From: Mycobacterium sp. IS-1742
GTDB lineage: Bacteria; Actinomycetota; Actinomycetes; Mycobacteriales; Mycobacteriaceae
Reading direction: 5' to 3'
DNA: 64,000 bases
Assembly: GCF_001500125.1 (NCBI RefSeq)
Contig: NZ_LQIV01000001.1
Coordinates: 338,624-402,623, forward strand
Positions 26,308 through 37,143 of the stretch are shown here, piece by piece (the stretch's first letter is position 1; every line of letters begins with the position of its first letter). A model generated the notes under the pieces. That model was not told the origin of the DNA. It worked only from the letters and a program-made list of their open reading frames with translations, and made no database searches. Position numbers and translations under genes: made by a program.

Positions 26308-27825
26308 CTACTCCACGTCGACCCAGTCGAGGGTGCGCTGCACGGCCTTCTGCCAACCGGCGTACCCGTCGGCGCGCTGGTCGTCGTTCCACTGCGGCGT
26401 CCAGCGCTTGTCCTCCTGCCAGTTGCGCCGCAGATCGTCGGCGCCGTCCCAGAAGCCGACCGCCAACCCGGCCGCGTAACCGGCTCCCAGAGCGGTGGTT
26501 TCGGCCACCACGGGTCGCACGACGTCGACACCGAGCACGTCGGCCTGGATCTGCATGCACAGGTCGTTGGCGGTGATTCCGCCGTCGACTTTGAGCACCT
26601 CGAGGTGCACGCCGGAGTCGGCCTCCATCGCGTCGACGACGTCTCGGCTCTGGTAGCAGATCGCCTCCAGCGTCGCGCGGGCCACGTGGGCGTTGGTATT
26701 GAACCGGGACAGGCCGACGATGGCGCCGCGGGCATCCGAACGCCAGTACGGTGCGAACAGCCCCGAGAACGCGGGCACGAAGTACACCCCGCCGTTGTCG
26801 TCGACCTGACGCGCCAACGCCTCGCTCTGCGATGCGCCGCTGATGATGCCGAGCTGATCGCGCAGCCACTGCACCGCCGAACCGGTCACCGCGATCGAAC
26901 CCTCCAGCGCGTAAACGGGTTTGGCGTCCCCGAACTGGTAACACACCGTGGTCAGCAGGCCGTTGTCCGACCGGACGATCTTCTCGCCGGTGTTGAGCAG
27001 CAGGAAATTGCCTGTGCCGTAGGTGTTCTTGGCCTCCCCCACCGACAGGCACACCTGCCCGACCATCGCGGCCTGCTGGTCTCCGAGGATCCCGGTGATG
27101 GGCACCTCGCCGCCGAGGGGTCCGTCCTCGCGGGTGACGCCGTGACAGTCCGGGCACGACGAGGGCTTGATCTCGGGCAGCATCTGACGCGGAATCCCGA
27201 AGAACGACAACAGTTCGTCGTCCCAGTCCAGCGTCTCCAAGTCCATGAGCATGGTGCGGCTGGCGTTGGTGACGTCGGTGACGTGCACGCCGCCCCGCGG
27301 CCCGCCGGTCAGATTCCACACCACCCAGCTGTCGGCGGTGCCGAAGATCGCGTCACCCTTCTCGGCGGCCTCCCGCACGCCGTCGACGTTGTCGAGGATC
27401 CACTGCACCTTGCCCGCGGAGAAGTACGTCGCGGGCGGCAGACCGGCCTTGCGTCGGATCACGTCACCGCGTCCGTCGCGGTCGAGCGCCGTGGCGATGC
27501 GGTCGGTGCGGGTGTCCTGCCAGACGATCGCGTTGTAGTACGGCCGGCCGGTGCGGCGGTTCCACACCAGCGCGGTCTCCCGCTGATTGGTGATGCCCAG
27601 CGCACACAGATCGCTCGCCGACAGGGTGGTGCGGTTGAGCGCGGACATCAGCACCGACGCGGTGCGCTCCCAGATCTCCACCGGGTTGTGCTCCACCCAG
27701 CCGGCCTGCGGCAGGAGCTGCTCGTGTTCGAGCTGGTGGCGACCGACCTCGGCGCCGTCGTGGTCGAAGATCATGCACCTGGTGCTGGTGGTGCCCTGGT
27801 CGATGGCGGCGACGAACTCGGCCAC
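26308..27825 (-). CDS. glpK: Glycerol kinase
   Basis: 505 residues from GTG 27825 with AAGGAG 6 nt upstream. It starts [19 protein letters not shown] (FGGY phosphate-binding motif 1) and has [28 protein letters not shown] (catalytic Asp), [11 protein letters not shown] and [15 protein letters not shown]. It phosphorylates glycerol to sn-glycerol 3-phosphate in the cytoplasm. Length matches the family. No uptake facilitator or GlpD lies beside it. Position corresponds to Rv3696c. Confidence 0.96.
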   Translation of the reverse strand: MAEFVAAIDQGTTSTRCMIFDHDGAEVGRHQLEHEQLLPQAGWVEHNPVEIWERTASVLMSALNRTTLSASDLCALGITNQRETALVWNRRTGRPYYNAIVWQDTRTDRIATALDRDGRGDVIRRKAGLPPATYFSAGKVQWILDNVDGVREAAEKGDAIFGTADSWVVWNLTGGPRGGVHVTDVTNASRTMLMDLETLDWDDELLSFFGIPRQMLPEIKPSSCPDCHGVTREDGPLGGEVPITGILGDQQAAMVGQVCLSVGEAKNTYGTGNFLLLNTGEKIVRSDNGLLTTVCYQFGDAKPVYALEGSIAVTGSAVQWLRDQLGIISGASQSEALARQVDDNGGVYFVPAFSGLFAPYWRSDARGAIVGLSRFNTNAHVARATLEAICYQSRDVVDAMEADSGVHLEVLKVDGGITANDLCMQIQADVLGVDVVRPVVAETTALGAGYAAGLAVGFWDGADDLRRNWQEDKRWTPQWNDDQRADGYAGWQKAVQRTLDWVDVE

Positions 27826-27867
27826 GCTTCTCCTTCGTGTCCTTCGTGTCGGGGTTAGTCGTCCATC

Positions 27868-28647
27868 ATGGACCACATGGCAACGCAGATCGCCGACATC
27901 GACCGGATGCCCCGCGGCGGCCCCCGCGCATCGTGCCTGGACCGGCTGCTGGAGACCGACCGTCTGGAGTACCTCGACCGCGACTCCGATGGAGACGCCA
28001 CGAACGAGGCGCGCAAGCGCAGCGTCGTCCAGGCGCTGGAGCGCACCGGCGCGTTGTTCGGCCAGCACGACAAGTTCGCCGAGATCGCGTTGTCGGAGAT
28101 CGCCGACGTGCCCGACCCCAAGGTGCTCGAACTCGGGGCGGGGCACGGGGAGCTGTCGCGCAGGCTGCTCGACGCGCACCCCACCGCCGAGGTCACCGTC
28201 ACCGACCTCGACGAGACGTCGGTGGCGACGATCGCCGCGAGCGACCTCGGCAGGAACCCGCGGGCGCGGGTGCAACGCATGGACGCCACCGCCATCGACG
28301 CCCCCGACGGCGCATTCGCCCTCGCCGTCTTCGTGCTGTCGTTCCACCACCTGTCACCCGCGCAGGCCGCCGAAGCGATCGCCGAGGGCACCCGGGTGGC
28401 CGACAAACTGCTGATCGTCGACCTGCCGCGGCCCCCGGCCCCACTGCACGTGGTCCGGCTGCTGACGATGCTGCCGCTCGCCCCGTTCGTGCCGTTCGTG
28501 CACGACGGGGTGATCAGCTCACTGCGCTGTTACAGCCCGTCGGCGCTGCGTGCCCTCGCCGCGCACGCCGACCCCGACATCGAGGTCGAACTGCGGGGCG
28601 GACTGTTCACCGAGCAGGTGCTGGTGGCCCGCAGACGGCGCGAGTAA
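27868..28647 (+). CDS. Class I SAM-dependent methyltransferase
   Basis: 259 residues. Motif I is [14 protein letters not shown] (about 88-101) and motif II follows with VTVTDLDE. The [13 protein letters not shown] stretch replaces the usual post-motif, and a hydrophobic patch [18 protein letters not shown] suggests a lipid-like substrate or membrane contact. ATG 27868 is used, and ATG 27877 is possible. It is divergent from glpK. The substrate is unknown. Confidence 0.82.
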   Translation: MDHMATQIADIDRMPRGGPRASCLDRLLETDRLEYLDRDSDGDATNEARKRSVVQALERTGALFGQHDKFAEIALSEIADVPDPKVLELGAGHGELSRRLLDAHPTAEVTVTDLDETSVATIAASDLGRNPRARVQRMDATAIDAPDGAFALAVFVLSFHHLSPAQAAEAIAEGTRVADKLLIVDLPRPPAPLHVVRLLTMLPLAPFVPFVHDGVISSLRCYSPSALRALAAHADPDIEVELRGGLFTEQVLVARRRRE

Positions 28648-28705
28648 GAATCACCGCGCGCACAACTGTGGCGCGATCGCGGCGGTTCGGCGCTAATGGC
28701 CCAAC

Positions 28706-30022
28706 GTGACCATCGCCGATCCGCCGATCACTCCGGGATCCGACATCGACGACCGCCGGGTGCGCACCGCCCTGCTGTCGAGCCTGGTCGGCACGACGAT
28801 CGAGTGGTACGACTTCTTCCTCTACGCCACCGCCGCCAGCCTGGTGTTCAACCAGGCGTTCTTCCCTGACCAGAGCTCCTTCGTCGGCACCATGCTGTCG
28901 TTCGCGACGTTCGCCGTCGGGTTCGTGGTGCGCCCGATCGGCGGATTCGTGTTCGGGCACATCGGTGACCGCATCGGCCGCAAACGCACGCTGGCACTGA
29001 CGATGTTCCTGATGGGCGGCGCGACCGCGCTGATGGGCGTGTTGCCGACGGCCGCGCAGATCGGTGTGCTGGCGCCGATCCTGCTGTTGTTGCTGCGGAT
29101 CGCGCAGGGGTTCGCGCTGGGCGGCGAATGGGCCGGGGCGGTGCTGCTGGCGGTCGAGCACAGCCCGGCGAAGCGCCGCGGGTTCTCCGGCAGCGTTCCC
29201 CAGATCGGGCTCGCCCTGGGGCTGGCGCTGGGTACCGGGGTGTTCGCGCTGTTGCAGGTGGTGCTGCCCGACGACGCGTTCCTGTCCTACGGCTGGCGCA
29301 TCGCGTTCCTGGTCAGCGTCGTGCTGGTGATCTTCGGCGTGGTGGTCCGACTCAAGGCCGAGGAGACACCGGCCTTCGAGAAGGTCCGCGACGACGACGA
29401 GCGGTCCGCGGTGCCGATCAAGGAGATCTTCCGTCCGCCGGTGCTCAGGACCACGGTGCTGGGCATGCTGTCGCGCTGGGGTGAGGGCGCCGCGTTCAAC
29501 ACCTGGGGCGTGTTCGCGATCTCCTATGCGACGGCGACCCTGCATTTCGAGAAGGTGCCGGTGCTGATCGTGGTGACGGTGTCGGCGTTGCTGATGGCCG
29601 TGCTGCTCCCGGTGTCCGGGCTCCTCGTCGACCGGTTCGGCGCCAAGCTGGTCTACGGCACCGGCATCGCCGCCTATGCGGCCGCGGTGTTCCCCGTCTT
29701 CGCACTGTTCAACACCGGCAGCATGGTCGCCTACACGGTCGGGATGGTGGTGGTGTTCGGCGTCATCCACGCCTGGTTCTACGGCGCCCAGGGCACGCTC
29801 TACGCCTCGCTGTTCCCCACCCGCATCCGGTACACGGGCCTGTCGACGGTCTATCAGCTCTCCGGCGTGTACTCGTCGGGTCTGACCCCGCTGATCCTCA
29901 CCGCGCTGATCGCCGCCGCGGGCAACACGCCGTGGTTGGCGTGCGGCTATCTGGTCGCGACGGCGCTGATCAGCGTGGTCGCCACGGTGCTGCTGCGCCC
30001 GCGCGCGCTGGCCGACCTCTGA
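28706..30022 (+). CDS. MFS transporter, metabolite:H+ symporter (MHS) type
   Basis: 438 residues, twelve predicted transmembrane helices. The first cytoplasmic-to-helix segment GTTIEWYDFFLYATAASLVF and the loop GHIGDRIGRKRTL are hallmarks of the MHS branch (proline/betaine, shikimate, citrate carriers). The mid-helix motif GEWAGAVLLAVEHSP is also typical. The substrate is not determinable. GTG 28706 is taken as start. It converges on the metallo-hydrolase gene with 4 bp between. Confidence 0.9.
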   Translation: MTIADPPITPGSDIDDRRVRTALLSSLVGTTIEWYDFFLYATAASLVFNQAFFPDQSSFVGTMLSFATFAVGFVVRPIGGFVFGHIGDRIGRKRTLALTMFLMGGATALMGVLPTAAQIGVLAPILLLLLRIAQGFALGGEWAGAVLLAVEHSPAKRRGFSGSVPQIGLALGLALGTGVFALLQVVLPDDAFLSYGWRIAFLVSVVLVIFGVVVRLKAEETPAFEKVRDDDERSAVPIKEIFRPPVLRTTVLGMLSRWGEGAAFNTWGVFAISYATATLHFEKVPVLIVVTVSALLMAVLLPVSGLLVDRFGAKLVYGTGIAAYAAAVFPVFALFNTGSMVAYTVGMVVVFGVIHAWFYGAQGTLYASLFPTRIRYTGLSTVYQLSGVYSSGLTPLILTALIAAAGNTPWLACGYLVATALISVVATVLLRPRALADL

Positions 30023-30026
30023 GTGC

Positions 30027-30830
30027 CTAGACGGTGACCGAGGCGCCGCGGTCCAGCTCGATGACCCGTTCGGCCAGGCCGCGCCGCGTCATCTCCTCCA
30101 GGAAGTCCGACAGCGGCGAGGCGAACACCCCGTAGTCGTTGAAGTGCACGGGAATGACCTTCGGCAGGTCGAGCAGTTCGGCCGCGCCGGCTCCCTGCCT
30201 GCCGTCCATCGTGACCGTGAGCCCGAACGGGAGGTGCCTGCCGAACGGCAGCCGGGTGCCGCCGAGGTGCAGGATGCCGGCGTCGATGTCGGGGAAGCGG
30301 CGGGGAATTTCGTCGAGTTCCTCGATGAGCAGCGTGTCGCCGGAGATGTAGACCCGGCGCGTCGGGCCGTCGGCGCCGGAGACCTCCACCATCGAGCCCA
30401 TCACCGGGGGCAGCGCGCGGTTGATCGGCGTGGGCGCGTGCCGTCCCGGCAGTGCGGTGACGGTGACCGTTGTGGCGCCCTTGGTGATCGTGTGCCGCTG
30501 CCAGGTGTCCAGTGCGACGGAGTGGCCGAACCCGCGCCTGCGCAACCGTTTGGCCGCATGCGCGGTGGTGATCACCGGCAACGTGCGGTCGAGCCCGTTC
30601 TGGGCCACCCGATCCCAGTGGTCGCCGTGCATGTGGGACAACAGCACCCCGTCGAGCGGCGGGAGCCGGTCGATGTCGAGCGCCGGATCGTGCAGCCGCT
30701 TCGACAACAACCCGTAGCCCAGATACGCGTGCTGGCCACGGTGCAGGAAGTTCGGGTCCGTCAGCAGCGTTACGCCACCGGCGGTCAGCAGCGTGGTGGC
30801 GTTGCCGATGAAGGTCACCGTGATGTCCAT
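30027..30830 (-). CDS. MBL-fold metallo-hydrolase (UlaG/NAPE-PLD-like)
   Basis: 267 residues. The metallo-beta-lactamase motif is SHMHGDHWD (HxHxDH), with further metal ligands in LPGRHAP, YISGDTLL and VIPVHFNDY near the C-terminus. It is a probable cytoplasmic hydrolase of a phosphodiester or lactone. ATG 30830 is divergent from the glutamate-cysteine-ligase-like gene, 60 bp away. Confidence 0.87.
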   Translation of the reverse strand: MDITVTFIGNATTLLTAGGVTLLTDPNFLHRGQHAYLGYGLLSKRLHDPALDIDRLPPLDGVLLSHMHGDHWDRVAQNGLDRTLPVITTAHAAKRLRRRGFGHSVALDTWQRHTITKGATTVTVTALPGRHAPTPINRALPPVMGSMVEVSGADGPTRRVYISGDTLLIEELDEIPRRFPDIDAGILHLGGTRLPFGRHLPFGLTVTMDGRQGAGAAELLDLPKVIPVHFNDYGVFASPLSDFLEEMTRRGLAERVIELDRGASVTV

Positions 30831-30890
30831 GACGCCGTGCTACCCACGTTCATCCCGGTTATGCGCACGGGCGTCACTAGCATCGGCGGA

Positions 30891-32369
30891 GTGGGCGAAG
30901 AAGTGAAGCAGACCGACTTCAGCCGGGCGCACCGTCGCGAGTACCGCCGCAAGGTGCAGCTGTGTCTCGACGTGTTCGAGACGATGCTGGCGCAGTCGAG
31001 CTTCGAGTTCGAGCGTCCGCTGACCGGTATGGAGATCGAGTGCAACCTCGTCGACGCCGACTACCAGCCGGCGATGAGCAATTCCGAGGTGCTCGCATCG
31101 ATCGCCGATCCGGCCTACCAGACCGAATTGGGCGCCTACAACATCGAATTCAACGTGCCGCCCCGCCCGCTGCCCGGCCGGGCCGCCCTCGAGTTGGAGG
31201 CCGAGGTGCGCGCCAGCCTCAACGCGGCCGAGGGCAAGGCCGACTCCGACGGCGCCCACATCGTGATGATCGGCATCCTGCCGACGCTGATGCCCGAACA
31301 CCTCGCGAGCAACTGGATGAGCCAGTCGACGCGCTACCAGGCGCTCAACGACTCGATCTTCACCGCGCGCGGCGAGGACATCCTCATCGACATCGCCGGC
31401 CCGGAACGGCTGAGCCTGCAGGCGGCGTCGATCGCCCCGGAGTCGGCGTGCACCAGCATGCAGCTGCACCTGCAGGTCTCCCCCGCCGATTTCGCGCGTA
31501 ACTGGAACGCCGCCCAGGTCGTCGCGGGGCCGCAGTTGGCATTGGGCGCCAACTCGCCTTACTTCTTCGGCCATCAGCTGTGGGCCGAGACGCGCATCGA
31601 ACTGTTCACCCAGGCCACCGACACCCGGCCCGACGAGCTGAAGACCCAGGGCGTCCGGCCGCGGGTCTGGTTCGGCGAACGCTGGATCACCTCGATCTTC
31701 GACCTGTTCGAAGAAAACGTCCGGTACTTCCCGTCGCTGTTGCCCGAGGTGTCCGACGAGGATCCGGTCGCCGAACTGGCCGCCGGCCGCACCCCGAGAC
31801 TCTCGGAGCTGCGGTTGCACAACGGCACGATCTACCGGTGGAACCGCCCCGTCTACGACGTGGTGAACGGCAAACCGCACCTGCGGGTGGAGAACCGCGT
31901 GCTGCCGGCCGGCCCCACGGTGATCGACATGCTCGCCAACTCGGCGTTTTACTACGGCGTGCTGCGCACGATGTCCGAGGAGGACCGGCCGCTGTGGACG
32001 AAGTTGAGCTTCGCCGCGGCCGAGCACAACTTCCGCGACGCCGCGCAGAACGGGATGGATGCGCGGCTGTACTGGCCGGGAATGGGAGAGGTGACACCCG
32101 ACGAACTGGTGCTGCGACAGCTACTTCCGATGGCCGACGAGGGTCTGCGCCGGTGGGGCGTCGCGACCGAGGTGCGCGACCGCTACCTCGGGGTGATCGA
32201 GGGCCGGGCCAAGACCGGCCGCAACGGCGCGGCCTGGCAGATCGCCACCGTGCACGCGCTGCAGGAACGCGGCCTGGCCCGACCCGCCGCGCTGGCCGAG
32301 ATGCTGCGGTTGTACTGCCAGCGCATGCACAGCAACGAGCCCGTGCACTCCTGGGACGGTCCCGCGTAG
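30891..32369 (+). CDS. Glutamate-cysteine ligase-like (GCS2 family) protein
   Basis: 492 residues, related to GshA/EgtA but distinct from the egtA product at 37140. GMEIECNLVDADYQP gives the N-terminal ATP/Mg ligands, and GAYNIEFNVPPRPL and WFGERWITSIFDLFEENVRYF follow. The position is that of Rv3698. The sequence does not say whether the acceptor is cysteine or another amine. GTG 30891 is used: TAGCAT (30878-30883) precedes it by 7 nt. It is followed after 10 bp by a methyltransferase gene. Confidence 0.82.
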   Translation: MGEEVKQTDFSRAHRREYRRKVQLCLDVFETMLAQSSFEFERPLTGMEIECNLVDADYQPAMSNSEVLASIADPAYQTELGAYNIEFNVPPRPLPGRAALELEAEVRASLNAAEGKADSDGAHIVMIGILPTLMPEHLASNWMSQSTRYQALNDSIFTARGEDILIDIAGPERLSLQAASIAPESACTSMQLHLQVSPADFARNWNAAQVVAGPQLALGANSPYFFGHQLWAETRIELFTQATDTRPDELKTQGVRPRVWFGERWITSIFDLFEENVRYFPSLLPEVSDEDPVAELAAGRTPRLSELRLHNGTIYRWNRPVYDVVNGKPHLRVENRVLPAGPTVIDMLANSAFYYGVLRTMSEEDRPLWTKLSFAAAEHNFRDAAQNGMDARLYWPGMGEVTPDELVLRQLLPMADEGLRRWGVATEVRDRYLGVIEGRAKTGRNGAAWQIATVHALQERGLARPAALAEMLRLYCQRMHSNEPVHSWDGPA

Positions 32370-32379
32370 GTTTGGACCC

Positions 32380-33051
32380 ATGTCGGATGTGATGGATTGG
32401 GACAGCGCGTACCGGGGCGAGGGTGTCTTCAGCGGCCCGCCGCCGTGGAGCATCGGCGAACCTCAGCCCGAACTGGCCGCGTTGCACCGCGCGGGCCGGT
32501 TCCGCAGCGACGTGCTCGATGCCGGGTGCGGACACGCCGAGTTGTCACTGGCGTTGGCCGAGGACGGCTACACCGTGGTCGGTCTCGACATCAGCCCGAC
32601 GGCGATCGCGGCGGCCAACAAGGCCGCCCAACTGCGTGGCCTGGCCACCGCGAGCTTCGCCCAGGCCGACATCACCGCGTTCACCGGCTATGACGGGCGC
32701 TTCAGCACGATCCTGGACAGCACGCTGTTCCACTCGCTGCCCATCGAGGGGCGCGACGGCTATCTGCGCTCGATCCACCGGGCCGCGGCCCCCGGCGCGA
32801 CGCTGTTCATCCTGGCGTTCGCCAAGGGGGCGTTCCCGCCGCACCTGGAGACCAAGCCGCACGAGGTGGAGGAAGCCGAACTGCGCGACGCGGTGTCGCG
32901 CTATTGGACCGTCGACGACATCCGCCCGGCGTTCATCCACGCCAATGCGCTGCAGATGCCCGGAGCTCCCGTGGACATGCCGTACGAGCGCGACGAGAAG
33001 GACCGGTTGAAGTTCCCGGCGTTCCTGTTGGCCGCGCACAAGTCCGGTTAG
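32380..33051 (+). CDS. Class I SAM-dependent methyltransferase (TPMT-like)
   Basis: 223 residues. It begins MDWDSAYRGEGVFSGPPPW and has motif I VLDAGCGHAELSLAL and motif II VVGLDISPTAIAAA. The Trp-rich start resembles thiol/halide-type small-molecule methyltransferases. ATG 32380 lies 7 nt after TAGGTT (32367-32372), which overlaps the stop of the gene before it, so it may have its own leaderless promoter. Position of Rv3699. It converges on egtE with 3 bp between. Confidence 0.85.
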   Translation: MSDVMDWDSAYRGEGVFSGPPPWSIGEPQPELAALHRAGRFRSDVLDAGCGHAELSLALAEDGYTVVGLDISPTAIAAANKAAQLRGLATASFAQADITAFTGYDGRFSTILDSTLFHSLPIEGRDGYLRSIHRAAAPGATLFILAFAKGAFPPHLETKPHEVEEAELRDAVSRYWTVDDIRPAFIHANALQMPGAPVDMPYERDEKDRLKFPAFLLAAHKSG

Positions 33052-33054
33052 CGG

Positions 33055-34182
33055 TCAGAGCCGCGCCGCCTCGGCCAGTGCCGCGGCCGTCAGATCGAGT
33101 TCGCCGGCGGTGACGTCGACGTGCGGTGAGAGCCGCAGCACCGGCGCCGTCAACTCGCGCGGTGCGCGGCGGGCATCGCAGGCGGTGGTCACGATGCGTC
33201 GTTCGGCGATCAGCCAGGCCCTCACCTTGTGCGGGTCGGCGCCGTCGGTCGGCACCAGCGTCGTGATGGCCGTCGGCTCGTCCACCGGTTCGACCACGCG
33301 CCACCCGGGCACGTCGGCCATCGCCTCGCGGGTCAGCCGGCCGACTTCGGCGAGCCGCGCCCGGACATGGTGTTCCCCCGCCGCGAGATGCTCGCCGATG
33401 GCGACGGAAAACCCCACGCGCGCAGCGGCATTGGATTCGCCGTGTTCGAACTGCTGCCACACGGTCAGCGGTGCGCCGGGTTCTGACGGCGGGAACCGTG
33501 GCCTCAGGGTCTCGGCGAGGTCGGGCCGGACCGCCAACACCCCGACACCGCGAGGCCCGGCCAACCATTTGCGTGACGCCGCGTAGATCGCGTCGGGCGC
33601 GACGGTGCAGTCGAGGTGGCCGAGGGCCTGGGCGGCGTCCACCACGAGCGGCAGCTTGAGGTCCCGGCACACCTCGGCCAGGGGGCTCAGCGGCTGCGCG
33701 AGGCCGCGGTGGCTGCCCAGTGGCGTCAGATGCACCAGGCCCGGGCGTTCCCGGGCCAACGTGTCGGCGGCGGCGTCGACGCGCAACCGGCCGTGGTCGT
33801 CGACGGGCAGGGCCGACACCCGAAACCCGTTGGCCGCCATGAGCGCGAGGTTCGGCCCATACTCCCCGACCAGGCACGCCACCGAGCGGACCCCGGTCCA
33901 GCTGCTCAGCAGCAGGTCGAGGGCGTGGTTCGCCCCGGTGGTGAACACGACGTCGGTGGCCGCCAGACCGGTCAGTGCCGCGACGGCGGCGCGGCCCGCG
34001 TCGAGCGCCGGCGCCGCGGCCTCCAGCGCGACGTAGCCGCCCACTTCGGCTTCGTGGCGGGCGTGCTGCGCGGCGGCGTCGACGGCGGCGAAACCCTGCC
34101 GCGAGCACGCTCCGCTGTCGAGGTGCACGCCGGCCGGTTGCGGCCGCGCCGCACGCCAGCGCTCGGCCAGGGTCTCGGTCAC
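33055..34182 (-). CDS. egtE: Hercynylcysteine sulfoxide lyase, ergothioneine biosynthesis
   Basis: 375 residues from GTG 34182, overlapping egtD by 4 bp. It is an aminotransferase class V PLP fold: [15 protein letters not shown] (phosphate site), [13 protein letters not shown] (Asp that pairs with the pyridine N) and [12 protein letters not shown] with the Schiff-base lysine. It cleaves the C-S bond of hercynylcysteine sulfoxide to ergothioneine. Last gene of the egtABCDE operon. Confidence 0.9.
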   Translation of the reverse strand: MTETLAERWRAARPQPAGVHLDSGACSRQGFAAVDAAAQHARHEAEVGGYVALEAAAPALDAGRAAVAALTGLAATDVVFTTGANHALDLLLSSWTGVRSVACLVGEYGPNLALMAANGFRVSALPVDDHGRLRVDAAADTLARERPGLVHLTPLGSHRGLAQPLSPLAEVCRDLKLPLVVDAAQALGHLDCTVAPDAIYAASRKWLAGPRGVGVLAVRPDLAETLRPRFPPSEPGAPLTVWQQFEHGESNAAARVGFSVAIGEHLAAGEHHVRARLAEVGRLTREAMADVPGWRVVEPVDEPTAITTLVPTDGADPHKVRAWLIAERRIVTTACDARRAPRELTAPVLRLSPHVDVTAGELDLTAAALAEAARL

Positions 34183-35144
34183 CTGACCGCCAGCGACAGC
34201 CCGAAGTCGCCCGCGGGGTCGGTCCAGAAGTGGGTGCGGCGCAGGCCCGCGGCGGCGAGTTCGGCGGCGACGTCGTCGGGCCGGAACTTGCACGACACCT
34301 CGGTGAGCATCTCCTCACCGTCGGCGAAGTCGACGGTGAGGCCGAGCGCTCCGACGTGCACGCGCTGAGGACCGGTGGCGCGCAACCACATCTCGATGCG
34401 CTGCTCGCCGGCGTTCCAGCGGGCCACATGAGCGAAGGCGTCGACGTCGAAGTCGGCGCCGAGTTCGCGGTTGACCACGGCGAGCACGTTGCGGTTGAAC
34501 CGCGCGGTGACGCCCTGGCTGTCGTCGTAGGCGCGGACCAGCCGGTCGGTGTCCTTGACCAGATCGGTGCCCAGCAGCAGCGCGTCACCGGCGGCCATGG
34601 TGTCGGCCAGGGTGGCCAGGAACGACGCTCGGGGCGCGGCCGTGAGGTTGCCGATCGTCGACCCGAGGAAGGCGATCACCCGGCGTCCGCCCTGGGGGAT
34701 CTTGCCGAGATGCTCCTCGAAATCGCCGCAGACGGCTTCGATCTCGAGGCCGGCGTACTCGGTCTCCAGCGCCGCCCCGGCGCTGCGCAGCACGCCCGCG
34801 TCCACGTCGAACGGGATGAACCGGCGCAACGATCCGTGCTCACGCAGCGCCGACAGCAGCATCCGGGTCTTCTCCGACGTGCCGCTGCCCAGTTCGACGA
34901 GGGTGTCGGCTCCGGTGGCGGCGGCGATCTCCGCTGAGCGGTCGCGCAGGATCCGCGCCTCGGTGCGGGTCGGGTAGTACTCGGGCAGCCGGGTGATCTG
35001 GTCGAACAGATCGCTACCGACGGAGTCGTAGAACCATTTGGGCGGCAACGCCTTCGGGGTCGAGGTGAGCCCGTCGCGCACGTCCCGGCGCAGCGCCTGC
35101 GCCGCGGAGTCGGCCGCCAGGTAGGTGGCGAGGGTGAACGTCAT
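34179..35144 (-). CDS. egtD: L-histidine N-alpha-methyltransferase
   Basis: 321 residues, the usual EgtD length. [18 protein letters not shown] is the SAM motif and [15 protein letters not shown] follows. The N-terminus [19 protein letters not shown] is family-specific. It trimethylates histidine to hercynine in the first committed step. ATG 35144 overlaps the egtC stop by 4 bp and the stop overlaps egtE by 4 bp, so the operon is tightly coupled. Confidence 0.95.
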   Translation of the reverse strand: MTFTLATYLAADSAAQALRRDVRDGLTSTPKALPPKWFYDSVGSDLFDQITRLPEYYPTRTEARILRDRSAEIAAATGADTLVELGSGTSEKTRMLLSALREHGSLRRFIPFDVDAGVLRSAGAALETEYAGLEIEAVCGDFEEHLGKIPQGGRRVIAFLGSTIGNLTAAPRASFLATLADTMAAGDALLLGTDLVKDTDRLVRAYDDSQGVTARFNRNVLAVVNRELGADFDVDAFAHVARWNAGEQRIEMWLRATGPQRVHVGALGLTVDFADGEEMLTEVSCKFRPDDVAAELAAAGLRRTHFWTDPAGDFGLSLAVR

Positions 35145-35848
35145 GCCGGTCCTCTCAGCGCTGTCAACTGCACGGCGGATCCGTCGGTGCGGACCAGGTG
35201 GCGGTCCGGGATCTCCTCCCAGCGCGGGTCGTCGTCATAGGGTTCGCTGGCCAGTGCCACACCGTCACCGGTGCGCAACACCGACAGGGTGTCGCCCCAC
35301 GTGGTGGCGACCATCTCGGATCCGTTGGCGGCCAGGATGTTCAGCCGTGAGCTGGGGTCGCGGGCGGCGACCTCGGCGACGGTGTCGCCCAGCCGGTCCA
35401 TGCCCCGGTCGAAGATCAACGCGGCCAGCAGCGCGCTGTCGACGGTCGATTCGGCGTGTGCGGACAGCGGCAGCACCGCCCGGTCGACGAGGCCGTTGTG
35501 CGACAGCAGCCACGTCCCGTCGGTGAACGGCGCCGAGGCGGTCGGTTCGATGGGCATGCCGATGCTGGCCGATCGGACGGCCCCGACCACGCACGCGCTG
35601 CGCAGCGCGGGTGCAACCGATGCGAACGACGCGTCGCCCCACAGCGGGGCGGCGCTGCGCCACCGGCAGGGCGGCGCACCTTCGCCGAGCTCGGGTGAGA
35701 AGAAGCCGACACCCCAGCCGTCGGCGTTCATCAGACCGTGCTTCTGGCGGCGCGGCGCATAAGACTGCACCAGCAGGCCGTAGGGCGGGTCCAGCATCAG
35801 CGCGCTCACGGTGCGCGGGGCACCGAGCCAGCCGAGATGGCGGCACAT
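35141..35848 (-). CDS. egtC: Gamma-glutamyl-hercynylcysteine sulfoxide amidohydrolase
   Basis: 235 residues from ATG 35848. The second residue is the N-terminal nucleophile cysteine (MCRHLGW) of the class II glutamine amidotransferase fold. [15 protein letters not shown] and LLSHNGLVD are substrate-pocket segments. It removes the gamma-glutamyl group from the EgtB product. Its start shares one base with the egtB stop (TGATG). Confidence 0.94.
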   Translation of the reverse strand: MCRHLGWLGAPRTVSALMLDPPYGLLVQSYAPRRQKHGLMNADGWGVGFFSPELGEGAPPCRWRSAAPLWGDASFASVAPALRSACVVGAVRSASIGMPIEPTASAPFTDGTWLLSHNGLVDRAVLPLSAHAESTVDSALLAALIFDRGMDRLGDTVAEVAARDPSSRLNILAANGSEMVATTWGDTLSVLRTGDGVALASEPYDDDPRWEEIPDRHLVRTDGSAVQLTALRGPA

Positions 35849-37143
35849 CAGGCGGCGTCCGACCAGGCCAGCCGAACCCCGGAGAAGATCTGCCGCCGGA
35901 TCGGGTGATCCCAGTTGCGGAAGCTGGGCCGCAGGATCTCCGGTGCCACCGCCCACGACCCGCCGCGCAGCACCCGGTAGTCCCCGGAGCCGGCGCCGTC
36001 GAAGAACGGCTGCGAGTACCGGTCGTAGATCATCGGCGTGAACCCGGGCCAGGGCCGCAGCGTGGAGGTGGTCCATTCCCACACGTCACCGAGCATCTGT
36101 TCGGCGCCGTACGCGGACGCCCCGGCGGGGTACGCGCCGACCGGGGCCGGCCGCAGCGCGTCGCCGCCCAGGTTGGCCAGGTGCGCGGTCGGCGCCGACG
36201 CACCCCACGGATAGCGGCGGCGTTGCCCGGCGGCGGGATCCCACGCGCAGGCCTTCTCCCATTCGATCTCGGTGGGCAACCTCGCCCCGGCCCACCGGGC
36301 GTACGCCTCGGCCTCGAAGAACGTGACGTGCTGGACGGGTTCGTCGGCGGGGATCTCCTCGACGTGCCCGAAGCGGGTGCGGGTGCCGTCCCCGTTCCAG
36401 AACTGCGGCGCCGTCAGCCCGGCGTCCTGTCGGTGTGCCCATCCGCGCTCCGACCACCAGCGCGGGCGGTGATAGCCCCCGTCGTCGACGAACTGCTGCC
36501 ACTCGCCGTTGGTGACGGGTACGCGCCCGATCCGGAAGCCGGGGATGTCGACGACGTGTGCGGGACGTTCGTTGTCGAGCGAATGCGGTTCGGATACGGC
36601 GTCGACGCCCAGGACGAACGGCCCACCGGGCACCGTCACGGAGGTGCCCGCGAGGCCGGGCCGCCCGGTGGGCAGCGGTGCGCCGGGCCCGAGCAGCGGC
36701 GCCCCGGTCCGCAGGTTGAGCGCCTGCAGCATCGTCTCGTCGTGTTGGTTCTCGTGGCTGATCACCAGCGCGAACCGGAAGCTGTCGTCGGCGTCGTCGG
36801 GCATCGCGTCGAGGGCGTCGAGCACCCGGTCACGCACGGCCCGGCAGTACGCGCGGGCGTCGGTCGGGGGCAGCAGCGGCAGGTTCGCCCGGCTCGCCCG
36901 GGAGTTGACGAACGCGTCGTAGAGGCGTTCGACGCCCGGGTCCAGCATCCCGGGCCGGCCGGGGTCGCCGTCGCGCAGCAACCACAACTCCTCCTGCTGC
37001 CCGATGTGCGCGAGGTCCCAGACCAGCGGGCTCATCAGCGGGTCGTACTGCCGCCGCAGTTCCGCGTCGTCGAAGTCGACCAGGCGCAACGTGCGGCCGC
37101 GCGCCCGGGTCAGTTCGTCGGCCAGGGTGTCACGTGCGGTCAA
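35848..37143 (-). CDS. egtB: Hercynine oxygenase (sulfoxide synthase)
   Basis: 431 residues. The DinB-like N-terminal domain carries the iron ligands: His in [11 protein letters not shown] and HENQHDE (HxxxHxE). The C-terminal FGE-sulfatase domain has [11 protein letters not shown] and ends [19 protein letters not shown]. It joins hercynine and gamma-glutamylcysteine with O2. The only plausible start is a TTG at 37143, preceded by AAAGGTGAG and overlapping the egtA stop (TTGA). Confidence 0.94.
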   Translation of the reverse strand: MTARDTLADELTRARGRTLRLVDFDDAELRRQYDPLMSPLVWDLAHIGQQEELWLLRDGDPGRPGMLDPGVERLYDAFVNSRASRANLPLLPPTDARAYCRAVRDRVLDALDAMPDDADDSFRFALVISHENQHDETMLQALNLRTGAPLLGPGAPLPTGRPGLAGTSVTVPGGPFVLGVDAVSEPHSLDNERPAHVVDIPGFRIGRVPVTNGEWQQFVDDGGYHRPRWWSERGWAHRQDAGLTAPQFWNGDGTRTRFGHVEEIPADEPVQHVTFFEAEAYARWAGARLPTEIEWEKACAWDPAAGQRRRYPWGASAPTAHLANLGGDALRPAPVGAYPAGASAYGAEQMLGDVWEWTTSTLRPWPGFTPMIYDRYSQPFFDGAGSGDYRVLRGGSWAVAPEILRPSFRNWDHPIRRQIFSGVRLAWSDAA